DNA of 64,000 nt from Streptomyces mayonensis (GTDB taxonomy: Bacteria; Actinomycetota; Actinomycetes; Streptomycetales; Streptomycetaceae). The position numbers and the translations under genes are program-made. Positions 32,675 through 40,749 of this stretch are shown piece by piece. A model generated the notes under the pieces. That model worked only from the letters and a program-made list of their open reading frames with translations. It was not told the origin of the DNA and did not search any database. The stretch lies in the NCBI RefSeq assembly GCF_018982965.1, contig NZ_JACBYP010000017.1, positions 1-64,000 on the forward strand, in the 5' to 3' direction. Each line of letters begins with the position of its first letter. The first letter of the stretch is position 1.

Positions 32675-33700
32675 ATGAGCGGCGACGGCGGAACTCCGGG
32701 CAACAGCGGTTACGGCAGGAAGGCCTTCAAACGGTCCCGGAGCCATTTCGCGGACCGGATCACCGCGGACGGCAGGGACGGCTGGCCCGTGGAGTCCGGC
32801 CGCTACCGGCTGGTGGTCAGCCGGGCCTGTCCGTGGGCGAGCCGGGCGCTGGTCTCCAGGCGGCTGCTCGGCCTCGAGGACGCCCTGTCCCTCGCGGTCG
32901 CCGACCCGGTCCAGGACGACCGCAGCTGGCGGTTCACGCTCGATGCCGGCGACCGCGATCCGGTCCTCGGCATCCGCTTCCTCAGTGAGGCCTACGACCG
33001 CAGGGAGACGGGCTACCCGGGCGGGGTGAGCGTGCCGGCGGTGGTGGACGTACCCAGCGGGAAGCTGGTCACCAACGACTACCAGCAGATCACCCTGGAC
33101 CTCGCCACGGAGTGGACCGCCCTGCACCGGCCGGGCGCGCCCGACCTGTACCCCGAGGCGCTGCGCGACGAGATCGACGAGGTCGTGGCGGATGTCTACG
33201 AGGACGTCAACAACGGCGTGTACCGGGCGGGTTTCGCGACCGGCCAGGAGGAGTACGAGGCGGCGTGCGCGGGCGTGTTCCGCCGGCTGGAGCAGCTGAC
33301 ACCCCGGCTGCGGGAGCAGCGCTACCTGGTCGGCGACACGATCACGGAGGCGGACATCCGCCTGTTCACGACGCTGGTCCGCTTCGACGCGGTCTATCAC
33401 GGACACTTCAAGTGCAACCGCTGGAAGCTGACGGAGAACCCGGTGCTGTGGGGGTACGTGCGCGACCTGTTCCAGACGCCCGGTTTCGGGGACACCGTGG
33501 ACTTCGACCACATCAAGCGGCACTACTACCAGGTGCACACCGGCATCAACCCGACCGGCATCGTGCCCCTGGGCCCGGACCTGACCGGCTGGCTCACGCC
33601 CCATCACCGCGAGGAGCTGGGCGGCCGGCCGTTCGGTGACGGGACTCCCCCGGGCCCGGTCCGTGCCGGTGAGGAGGTCCCGGTGCGCGGCAGGCCCTGA
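32675..33700 (+). CDS. Glutathionyl-hydroquinone-reductase-like (YqjG/ECM4) thiol transferase
   Basis: 341 residues from ATG 32675 after GGGAGG. The catalytic Cys lies in SRACPWASRALV, the CPWA motif of Xi-class glutathione transferases. The thioredoxin-fold half is followed by an all-helical GST C-terminal half containing TEADIRLFTTLVRFDAVY, also diagnostic. Xi-class enzymes reduce S-glutathionyl-hydroquinones; Streptomyces use mycothiol, so the in vivo thiol is probably different. It is divergent from the CDF gene and followed by a DUF4235 gene. Confidence 0.9.
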   Translation: MSGDGGTPGNSGYGRKAFKRSRSHFADRITADGRDGWPVESGRYRLVVSRACPWASRALVSRRLLGLEDALSLAVADPVQDDRSWRFTLDAGDRDPVLGIRFLSEAYDRRETGYPGGVSVPAVVDVPSGKLVTNDYQQITLDLATEWTALHRPGAPDLYPEALRDEIDEVVADVYEDVNNGVYRAGFATGQEEYEAACAGVFRRLEQLTPRLREQRYLVGDTITEADIRLFTTLVRFDAVYHGHFKCNRWKLTENPVLWGYVRDLFQTPGFGDTVDFDHIKRHYYQVHTGINPTGIVPLGPDLTGWLTPHHREELGGRPFGDGTPPGPVRAGEEVPVRGRP

Positions 33701-33748
33701 CCCACCTCCCCCGCTGTCTCTCATCGCACACCGCGCAAGGAGATCCGC

Positions 33749-34048
33749 ATGGCGAAGAAAAAGAAGCAGAAGCTCCCGCTCGCCTACAAGCCCATGGGCT
33801 TCGCGCTCGGGTGGCTGGGCGGCACGCTGGCCGGGCTGGCCTTCCAGAAGACCTGGAAGCTGATCCGGGACGAGGACGACGCACCCGACGCGCTGGACCC
33901 GGACCGCGGCTGGGGGGAGATCCTGCTGGCCGCCGCGATCCAGGGCGCCATCTTCGCGGTGGTGCGCAGCGCCGTGGACCGCACGGGCGCCAAGGCCGTC
34001 GCGCGCTCGACCGGTACCTGGCCGGTCCCCAAGGGCGGGCGGGACTGA
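33749..34048 (+). CDS. DUF4235 membrane protein
   Basis: This 99-residue protein follows AAGGAG closely. A Lys-rich N-terminus (AKKKKQKL) precedes two hydrophobic segments, around residues 16-32 (MGFALGWLGGTLAGLAF) and 58-75 (ILLAAAIQGAIFAVVRS). WKLIRDEDD between them and DRTGAKAVARSTGTWP at the end fit DUF4235, a small actinobacterial membrane family of unknown function. It is 48 bases downstream of the transferase gene and probably co-transcribed. Confidence 0.85.
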   Translation: MAKKKKQKLPLAYKPMGFALGWLGGTLAGLAFQKTWKLIRDEDDAPDALDPDRGWGEILLAAAIQGAIFAVVRSAVDRTGAKAVARSTGTWPVPKGGRD

Positions 34049-34095
34049 CCGCGCCGCCCCGTCCCCCGTCGTGACGGCGCCCGGCGAGGCCGCCC

Positions 34096-34491
34096 TCAGC
34101 CCTGCTTGGGTGCCGTCGGTGCGACGGCCAGGCGCAGGGTGAAGGAGTGTCCCGCCGGGTCGGAGAAGCCCCGTTCCTCGTGCGGCCCCGCCGCGTCCTT
34201 GGCCTCCACCGGGCGGCCGCCGAGCCCCACAATCACCCGCTCCGCCTCGTCCAGGTCCGCCACCACGAGGTCCAGGTGGACCTGGAGGGAGTTCTCGGGG
34301 CGGGGCCAGCTCGGCGGGGTGGCGTTGACGTCCCGCCGGAAGGCGAGCCGGAAGCCGCGCGGCCCCTCGATCTCGATCCGGTTGGCGGTCACGTCCGTCT
34401 CCTCCGCCCCCAGCAGGCCCTTGTAGAACTCGGCGAGCCGCTCGGGCTCGGCGCAGTCGAGCACCACGACGCCCGCGTTGACCAGTGCCAT
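34096..34491 (-). CDS. VOC (glyoxalase-like) family protein
   Basis: 131 residues from ATG 34491, well placed after GGAGGGG. Paired beta-alpha-beta-beta-beta modules are seen: VVVLDCAEPERLAEFYKGLLG, then VHLDLVVADLDEAERVIVGLGG and ERGFSDPAGHSFTLRL. Metal-site residues of VOC enzymes can be suggested at His in QVHLDL and Asp/Glu elsewhere, but a full His/Glu set is not evident. It may bind rather than transform a ligand. Function unknown. Confidence 0.85.
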   Translation of the reverse strand: MALVNAGVVVLDCAEPERLAEFYKGLLGAEETDVTANRIEIEGPRGFRLAFRRDVNATPPSWPRPENSLQVHLDLVVADLDEAERVIVGLGGRPVEAKDAAGPHEERGFSDPAGHSFTLRLAVAPTAPKQG

Positions 34492-34750
34492 GTCGTTTTG
34501 TTCCCCTCCGGAGTGTGCCGGGTGCACGGCCGGTCTGCCGCACACCTCGTAGTGCGGATACCCGGTGGAGCGGGGAGTAACGGAGATCACCAGCGGGCGC
34601 CGTGTAGATCATTTAGGGTCGGGGCAGCCTCGTACCGCTTCTCGGTTCAACTTTCCTGCCGTGAAGTCGAGTTCGAGTGCGCGGACGGTCTACGGCCGTC
34701 CGCTCGCAGGGCCGGGGGGACTCTGCGCTCCGTCTCCCGAAAGGAACCAC

Positions 34751-35779
34751 ATGCAGGACGTCCGCTTCGACCTCCCCTTCGACACCCCCGTCAGCCCGCA
34801 CCTCGCCCACGCCCGTGAGCGCCATCTGCGCTGGGTGCGCGAGCGGGGGCTGGTGCGCAGCGCGGCGGGCTTCGAGGAGTACCGCTCCTGGGACCTCTCC
34901 GAGGCCGCGGCCCGCACCTACCCGCACGCCTCGGCGGACGACATGGTCGTCCTGATGAACTGGTTCTCACTGGCCTTCCTCTTCGACGACCAGTTCGACG
35001 CCGGCCGGCCGGACCGCGCGGAGCGCATAGCCGAGGTGGCACGGGAGCTGATCGCCACGCCGCTGCGCCCGGCGGGCACCCCGCCGCGCGTGGAGTGCCC
35101 CATCACGCTGGCGTGGGCGGAGGTCTGGGCCCACCTTTCGGATGGCATGTCCCTGACGTGGAAGTCCCGGTTCGCGGCGTCCTGGGGCCGTTTCCTGGTG
35201 GCGCACTGCGAGGAGGTCGACCTGGCCGCCCACGGCCGGGCCGCCACGCTCGGGGTCGAGGAGTACGCCGTCTTCCGGCGCCGCACGGTCGGCATCCACC
35301 ACAGCATCGACGCGGGCGAGCGCAGCCGCGGCTTCGAGGTGCCGGCCGCGGCGATGGCGCACCCGCTGATGGAGCGGATGCGGGACCTGGCGGCCGACAC
35401 CATCGGGTTCATGAACGACATCCACTCCTTCGAGCGCGAGCGCCGCCGGGGCGACGGCCACAACCTCGTCGCCGTGCTGCACCGCGAGCGGGGCTGCTCG
35501 TGGGAGGCCGCGGCCGACGAGGCGTACCGCATGACGACCGACTGCCTCGACGAGTACGTCGCCCTGGAGGCACGCGTGCCGCAGATGTGCGACGAGCTGG
35601 GGCTCGACGGAGACGGGCGCACGCGGGTGCGGCTGGGAGTGGAGGCCATCCAGCACTGGATCAACGGCAACTACGAGTGGGCCCTGACGACCGGCCGCTA
35701 CGCGACGGCCAAGGAGGGCCCGGTCGCCACCGCCGAACAGGCCGGGCGGGGTTCGGTGGACGACCTGCTGGGCGTGTGA
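34751..35779 (+). CDS. Class I sesquiterpene synthase
   Basis: This 342-residue single-domain terpene cyclase starts at ATG 34751 after GAAAGGAACC. The Mg-binding aspartate motif is DDQFD at residues 79-83 (in FLFDDQFD). The NSE triad is N222-D223-x2-S226-x3-E230 (NDIHSFERE), and RRRTVGIHH and the C-terminal GRY complete the pyrophosphate sensor. These features predict ionisation of farnesyl diphosphate and cyclisation to a sesquiterpene; the exact skeleton cannot be read from sequence. It converges on the conservon P450 across a strong hairpin, so a joint pathway is possible. Confidence 0.93.
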   Translation: MQDVRFDLPFDTPVSPHLAHARERHLRWVRERGLVRSAAGFEEYRSWDLSEAAARTYPHASADDMVVLMNWFSLAFLFDDQFDAGRPDRAERIAEVARELIATPLRPAGTPPRVECPITLAWAEVWAHLSDGMSLTWKSRFAASWGRFLVAHCEEVDLAAHGRAATLGVEEYAVFRRRTVGIHHSIDAGERSRGFEVPAAAMAHPLMERMRDLAADTIGFMNDIHSFERERRRGDGHNLVAVLHRERGCSWEAAADEAYRMTTDCLDEYVALEARVPQMCDELGLDGDGRTRVRLGVEAIQHWINGNYEWALTTGRYATAKEGPVATAEQAGRGSVDDLLGV

Positions 35780-35785
35780 GACACG

Positions 35786-35827
35786 CGCCGCCGCCCGGCC
35801 GGGGGGGTGCCCGGCCGGGCGGCGGCG
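35786..35827. terminator. 18-bp-stem bidirectional terminator
   Basis: A perfect stem (35786-35803 with 35810-35827) closes a 6-base loop between the converging terpene synthase and P450 genes. It is among the most stable hairpins in the window. Confidence 0.8.
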
Positions 35828-35877
35828 TCCGCGGTGGTCCTCCGGGCCGGGCGGTGGCGTCCGCGGCGGCCCGTCCG

Positions 35878-37125
35878 CTACCCGGCGAACTCCACCGGGA
35901 GGCTGTCCAGCCGGGACTCCCAGGTGGAGGCCGTGGAGGTCAGTTCGGACGCCGGCACGGCCAGCCGCAGGCCCGGCAGACGGTGCAGCAGGACGTCGAC
36001 GGCCGTCTCGATGATCGCCTGGCCGATGTTCTGCCCCGGGCATTCGTGGGGCCCCGCGCTGAACGCGAGGTGCGAGGCGTTGCCCCCGACCGAGACGCCG
36101 GTGTCGGGCCGGACCTCGGGGTCGTGGTTGCCCGCCGCGAGGCCCAGCACGAGCAGGTCGCCCTCCTTGACCGGGCAGCCGCCCAGTTCCAGGTCCGCGG
36201 TGGCGAACCGGCCCGGCAGCACGGCGAGCGGCGGGGAGTTCCACATCACCTCCTCCACGACCGCGGACATGTTCAGCTGTCCGCTCACCAGGCCGGACAG
36301 CCGGTCGGTGTCGGTGAGGACGAGCTGGAGCACGCGGGCGAGCAGGTTGCTGGTCGTGGTGTGGGCGGTGATCAGCACCAGGCGCAGGTGGTTGACGATC
36401 TCGTCCTCGTCGAGGCCGGAGTTGTGCTCGATGAGACCGGAGGCGAAGTCGGACCCCGGCTCCCTGCGCTTGCGCTCGGCGAGTTCGCCGAGGATGCCCA
36501 TGATGCGCTCGTTGTGCGTGAGGGCGTCCGCGCCGCCCTTGATCACCTGGTTGCTGGACTCGGCGAGGCTGCGCCCCTCCCGTTCGGCGAGGCCGAAGAC
36601 CCGGGTGAGGACCAGCATGGGCAGGTACTCGGCGAAGTCGGCCACCAGGTCGGCGCGGCCCTCGCCGGCGAACGCGTCGATCTGCTTGTTGGCGAAGTGC
36701 GTGATGTGCCGGCGGATGCCCCGGCCCGCGACGGCGTACAGGTTGTCGGTGACCGCACCGCGCAGCCTGCGGTGCGGATCGCCGTCCTGGGAGACGCAGT
36801 CGGGGCGCCACCCCACCATCTGCATCAGCGGGGACGTCTCCTCGACGCGGCCGTCGCGGAAGTCCCGCCAGATCCGCGAGTCCCGGCTGAACTGGAGGGG
36901 GTTGTCCAGCACCCGCCGGTTCTCCCGGTAGCCGAGCACCAGCCAGGCGGGGACGTCGCCCTCCAGCATCACCGGAGCGACCGACCCGTACTCGCCCCGC
37001 AGCCGTTGGTAGATCTCGTGCGGATCGGTCGCCGCGCCGGGTCCGTAGAGCCGGACGGCGCCCTCGCCGTGGGCGACGGGGCAGCCGCCGCCGGTGGGGG
37101 CGGACGGGGTCCGGTCGTCGTTCAT
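35878..37125 (-). CDS. Conservon-associated cytochrome P450 with ExxW instead of ExxR
   Basis: This 415-residue protein overlaps cvnD by four bases (ATGA). The heme loop AFSAGPHECPGQ holds the Cys ligand (residue 362) and the I-helix reads LITAHTTTSN. At the K-helix the sequence is VVEEVMWNSPP: Glu292 is kept, but the near-invariant Arg is Trp295. From knowledge of CYP157 enzymes, which also break ExxR, such proteins can still bind heme. The gene is the terminal member of the conservon operon and converges on a sesquiterpene synthase. Confidence 0.9.
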   Translation of the reverse strand: MNDDRTPSAPTGGGCPVAHGEGAVRLYGPGAATDPHEIYQRLRGEYGSVAPVMLEGDVPAWLVLGYRENRRVLDNPLQFSRDSRIWRDFRDGRVEETSPLMQMVGWRPDCVSQDGDPHRRLRGAVTDNLYAVAGRGIRRHITHFANKQIDAFAGEGRADLVADFAEYLPMLVLTRVFGLAEREGRSLAESSNQVIKGGADALTHNERIMGILGELAERKRREPGSDFASGLIEHNSGLDEDEIVNHLRLVLITAHTTTSNLLARVLQLVLTDTDRLSGLVSGQLNMSAVVEEVMWNSPPLAVLPGRFATADLELGGCPVKEGDLLVLGLAAGNHDPEVRPDTGVSVGGNASHLAFSAGPHECPGQNIGQAIIETAVDVLLHRLPGLRLAVPASELTSTASTWESRLDSLPVEFAG

Positions 37126-37730
37126 CGGGGCTCCAGGGCGGCGGCCGAGCGGTCCTTCAGGTGCCGGATCAGGGTGACCAGCACATCGCGGCCGGCGGAG
37201 CGGTCGCGGGCGTCGAAGGCGACGACGGGGGTGTGCGGCGCGATGTCGAGGGCGTCACGGATCTCCTCGGCCGGGTAGTCGCGGGAGTCGGGGAAGACGT
37301 TCAGCGCGATCACGAAGGGGACCTTCTGCCGCTCCATCTCCTCGATCGCCCGGAAGCTGGAGGCCAGCCGCCGGGTGTCGACCAGGACCACCGCGCCGAG
37401 GGCCCCCTTGAACAGGCCGTTCCACAGGAACCAGAAGCGTTCCTGGCCCGGGGTGCCGAAGAGGTACAGCATCAGCGTGTCGTTGAGGCCGATCTTGCCG
37501 AAGTCCAGGCTCACCGTGGTCTGCGTCTTGTCGGCCACCCCGATGAGGGGGTCGACGTCGGCGCTGGCCTGGGTGAGCGTTTCCTCGGTGGTCAGCGGTT
37601 TGATGTCGCTGACGGCGCGGACCATGGTGGTCTTGCCCGTTCCGAAGCCGCCGGCGATCATCACCTTCACCGAGCGGGTGTCGTCCCCGGCGGTGGATGA
37701 CCCCGGTCGGTCAAAGCCTTTGAAGTCCAC
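37122..37730 (-). CDS. cvnD: Conservon GTP-binding protein CvnD
   Basis: 202 residues from GTG 37730, placed by GGAGG seven bases upstream; it overlaps cvnC by 20 bases. It is a small Ras/MglA-like GTPase: P-loop GGFGTGKTT near residue 18, switch II DTLMLYLFGTPGQERF, and a degenerate base-recognition motif ALNVFPD in place of NKxD. In conservons this protein is thought to relay signals from the CvnA sensor with CvnB and CvnC at the membrane. Confidence 0.92.
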   Translation of the reverse strand: MDFKGFDRPGSSTAGDDTRSVKVMIAGGFGTGKTTMVRAVSDIKPLTTEETLTQASADVDPLIGVADKTQTTVSLDFGKIGLNDTLMLYLFGTPGQERFWFLWNGLFKGALGAVVLVDTRRLASSFRAIEEMERQKVPFVIALNVFPDSRDYPAEEIRDALDIAPHTPVVAFDARDRSAGRDVLVTLIRHLKDRSAAALEPR

Positions 37731-38082
37731 TGAGTACCTCCTCAAGGAGCGCGAGGTCGGGCCCGCGGCCGGCATCCAGTGCCGGGATGGGATCACGGGC
37801 TTCGACGCTGCCCGTCTGGAGCAGGTCGGACAGCAGCACCGCGAGAATGTTGAAGGGCAAGTGCAGGTGGGCGCCGAGTTCGGCCACCGACAGCGGGTCG
37901 CGGCAGCGCCGGAGGATCTCCTCGTGCTCGTGCTGCATGCCCGGCAGGGGGGCGGCACGGGCGACGACGAGCGTCGCCACGTCGAGGGTCGACGCCGAAC
38001 CGCCCGGCCCGCTGCGCCCTCCGGTGAGGACGTAGTAGCGCTCGAGACCGGACGGATCGGTCGGTCGGCGGGGAGCACTCAT
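37711..38082 (-). CDS. cvnC: Conservon DUF742 protein CvnC
   Basis: 123 residues, four-base overlap with cvnB. The N-terminal half has LERYYVLTGGR, typical of DUF742. The C-terminal half is a winged-helix-like fold (DPLSVAELGAHLHLPFNILAVLLSDLLQTGSV). DUF742 proteins always accompany the roadblock and GTPase partners in conservons. DNA binding is possible from the fold but not shown. Confidence 0.92.
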   Translation of the reverse strand: MSAPRRPTDPSGLERYYVLTGGRSGPGGSASTLDVATLVVARAAPLPGMQHEHEEILRRCRDPLSVAELGAHLHLPFNILAVLLSDLLQTGSVEARDPIPALDAGRGPDLALLEEVLSGLQRL

Positions 38083-38489
38083 CCAGAGTGCTCCTCCTGG
38101 CGCGGCGTGGTGCCGAGGAGCTCACCCATCCGGCGGGCCAGGTCGCGCATCTGGTGGCCGAGCAGGCCCTGGTCGAGGCCCTCGCGGGCGAGGACTCCGA
38201 GGTACGTCTCCAGGCCCGCGCGGACCACGAACAGGTGCCCGCCGTCCACCTCGATCATCGCCAGCCGCAGCTGTCCCGCGTGCTGCGGGAACTGCTCGGC
38301 GACCGGCTGGGCCAGTGCCTGCAGGCCGGCCACCACGGCGGCGAAACGGTCCACGTCGTCGGGGTCCTCGGCCCCGTAGGAGGTGATCGCCTTGCCGTCG
38401 CTGGAGGCCACGAGGGCGAAACGGATCTCCTGGATGCTCTCCACAAGGTCGCGGAGCGCCCAGCTCACGTCGGTTCCCTGGTGCGTCAT
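38079..38489 (-). CDS. cvnB: Conservon roadblock/LC7 protein CvnB
   Basis: 136 residues starting five bases after cvnA. The roadblock/LC7 fold is indicated by IRFALVASSDGKAITSYG, then AAVVAGLQALAQ and RLAMIEVDGGHLFVVRAG. Roadblock dimers act as regulators of small GTPases such as MglA, consistent with CvnD two genes downstream. The four-gene core order A-B-C-D is complete. Confidence 0.93.
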   Translation of the reverse strand: MTHQGTDVSWALRDLVESIQEIRFALVASSDGKAITSYGAEDPDDVDRFAAVVAGLQALAQPVAEQFPQHAGQLRLAMIEVDGGHLFVVRAGLETYLGVLAREGLDQGLLGHQMRDLARRMGELLGTTPRQEEHSG

Positions 38490-38494
38490 GGGGA

Positions 38495-40234
38495 CTAGTC
38501 GCTCTCTTCAGTACGGTGCTCGGTGGACGCGCCACCGGTGGTCGTTTCGGAGGTGCCGGCGCCCGGGTCGCGGCCCGCGGTGGCGAAGGCGGCGAGACCG
38601 GCGAAGGACGCGTCCGGTGGAACGGCGGAGGCCCGGGCCCGGTCGGCGGGTTCGGCACCGGCCGGCTGCGCGGTCGGCGCGGCGGCCGTGGACGCGGTGG
38701 CGGCGGGTGCGGCGGCCGGTTCGGCGCGCCTGCTCCGCCGCCGGGGCAGACCCCCCGGGGTGGTCTCCACCGCGGTGTCGGGCGCGGGGGCGGCGACGGC
38801 CGCCGGTGCGGGGGCCGCTGCCGCCTCGGCGACCGCCGGGGGTGCCGGGGCGGCGGCCTGCGGGGTGTCCGGGACGGTGGCGGGGGCCGCGGCGGCCGCC
38901 AGCGGGCTGAAGTACTTGTGGGGTACGACGACCACCACGGACGTGCCGAGCCACGGCGAGTCGGCGAAAGTGACCCGGATGCCGTAGCGGCGGGCGAGCG
39001 CGCCCACGACGCGCAGACCGATGTTGGCGTCCTCCGAGATGCCGCCGAGTCCGGCACCGGGCGAGGTGCCGGCCAGCGCGTGCTCGGCCTCGCGCTTCTT
39101 CTCGTCGCTCAGGCCCTTGCCGGAGTCCTGGATCTCGATGCCGACTCCGTTGGGGACCTCCTTGCCGGAGACGACGACCGGCTCGGTGGGCGGCGAGTAG
39201 CGCGCGGCGTTGTCGAGGAGGTGGGCGAAGATCAGGGTGAGGTGGTCCACCAGGCCGCCGTCGACGCCCAGTTCGGGCAGGTGGCGCAGCTGGATGCGGT
39301 GGAAGTCCTTGATCCGGCCGATGCCGCCGCGCATCACGCTCAGCAGCCGCTGCGGTTCCTGCCACTGCCGTCCGGGGCGGTCGGAGCCGCCGAGCACGCC
39401 GATGCTGGCGGCGAGGCAGTCGGCCGGGCCGATGGCCTGGTCGAGTTCCATCAGGCCCCGGGCGACGGCGGGCAGCCGCCCGTGCTCGCCCTGCATCTCG
39501 TGCAGGCGGCCACGGAGCTTGCTGGTCAGTACGTGGATGCGGTTGCCGACGCTGATGACCGCCTGTTCGGCGGAGGTCGAGCGGTCGAACTCCGCCTCGA
39601 CGCCCATCAGCGAGGTCCTGAGCACCTTGCGCAGTTCCGCCTGGAGGTCGGCACCGACCTTGGCGCACTGCTCGACGGTCGGCAGGATGTCGTCGATGGC
39701 GTCACCGGAGCGCAGTCGGCGCATCGCGTCGGGCAGTTGCTCGTCGGCGAGCCGGGACACCGCGGCCAGCTGGTGCTCCAGCTGTTCCTGCCAGGCCTCG
39801 GTCCGCTCGGCGAACCGGGCCTCGTAGGTCTGGGCCTGCTCCGCGAGCCGGTCCTCGTAGGCCCGGGTGTGTTCGGCGAGCCGCTCCTCGTAGGTCTGGG
39901 CCTGCTCGGTGAGCTGGGCGTCCAGGTCGGAGCGCTCGGCGGAGAACTTGCGTTCCAGGCCGGCCACGTGCTGCTGCCACTGCTGGGAGTTCTCGGAGCG
40001 CGCGGAGCGGTGGGCGTTCTCGGCGCGGCCCAGCTGGGCCCGGGTACGCAGGAGGAGGCGTACGCAGACGGTGCCGGCCGCGGTGGCCGCCGCACCGGCG
40101 ACGGCCACGGTTATTCGCTCCGAGCTCATGAACGTGGCGGCTACCGTCCCGCCTCCCAGACCCAGTGGCATGAGCCACCAGCTGTACCAGGCGACAGGGG
40201 CCCGCGCCGCCGGTGGCGGAGTGGCGAGTTCCAT
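38495..40234 (-). CDS. cvnA: Conservon sensor kinase-like protein CvnA
   Basis: 579 residues; ATG 40234 is preferred because GAAGGA lies five bases upstream, and ATG 40238-40240 is the alternative. Two membrane segments sit near residues 15-55 (WWLMPLGLGGGTVAATFM, ITVAVAGAAATAAGTVCV). A long coiled coil follows with repeats such as AQTYEERLAEHTRAYEDRLAEQ. The ATPase core has HLLDNAARYS and QDSGKGLS but no clear phospho-accepting His box. The last 140 residues are Ala/Pro-rich and disordered. It should sense membrane or envelope signals for the CvnB-D relay. Confidence 0.92.
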   Translation of the reverse strand: MELATPPPAARAPVAWYSWWLMPLGLGGGTVAATFMSSERITVAVAGAAATAAGTVCVRLLLRTRAQLGRAENAHRSARSENSQQWQQHVAGLERKFSAERSDLDAQLTEQAQTYEERLAEHTRAYEDRLAEQAQTYEARFAERTEAWQEQLEHQLAAVSRLADEQLPDAMRRLRSGDAIDDILPTVEQCAKVGADLQAELRKVLRTSLMGVEAEFDRSTSAEQAVISVGNRIHVLTSKLRGRLHEMQGEHGRLPAVARGLMELDQAIGPADCLAASIGVLGGSDRPGRQWQEPQRLLSVMRGGIGRIKDFHRIQLRHLPELGVDGGLVDHLTLIFAHLLDNAARYSPPTEPVVVSGKEVPNGVGIEIQDSGKGLSDEKKREAEHALAGTSPGAGLGGISEDANIGLRVVGALARRYGIRVTFADSPWLGTSVVVVVPHKYFSPLAAAAAPATVPDTPQAAAPAPPAVAEAAAAPAPAAVAAPAPDTAVETTPGGLPRRRSRRAEPAAAPAATASTAAAPTAQPAGAEPADRARASAVPPDASFAGLAAFATAGRDPGAGTSETTTGGASTEHRTEESD

Positions 40235-40749
40235 CTGCATCCTTCGAGCAAAACGAGAGAACAGGGGGGATGGTCGAGCAAGGGTGCGCATGTGGGACCG
40301 CACTCAGGGGTACGCAACGCGGGCCGACCCGTCGCGATCGCGTCAACTCGCTGCCCCGGTGGGGAGCTTATCGGTTGGGAAGCCTAAAAGATCAATTTCA
40401 CGGCTCTGCGGAAGTGAGGATTCCGTCACGGCCCGGCAGAGGGCAGAAGGTCGACAAATCCCCCAAGTGGCCAGGTGGACCGAAAGGCCGCACGCGGTGA
40501 ACCGGGGCCCGTGCGCGCCCGCCGTCGCCGTCCCGGCCCGCTCGCCGTGCATGTGGCGCCCGCCGTCCAGGCCCGCTCACCGTGCGCGTGGCGGCCGCCG
40601 TCCCCGGCGGCCGCCGCTCACGCGAGTGCCGTCCCACGACCGTCCGCCGAGTGCCGTCCTAGGGTGCCGTCCCGCCCGGGGAATGGCACGATCACGTCGC
40701 AGCCGCCAGACCGGGCTCCCGGGCCCCCTCCCGAGATGCGAGGTTCTCG
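40235..40749. other. Divergent gene-free interval with an imperfect 34-bp direct repeat
   Basis: No supported gene lies between cvnA (minus) and the oxidoreductase gene (plus). Bases 40535-40568 and 40570-40603 are adjacent copies of one 34-base unit with four mismatches, starting GGCCCGCTCrCCGTGC. Both promoters must lie here. The repeat is followed by three copies of a GTGCCGTCC word near 40627-40677. Confidence 0.5.
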
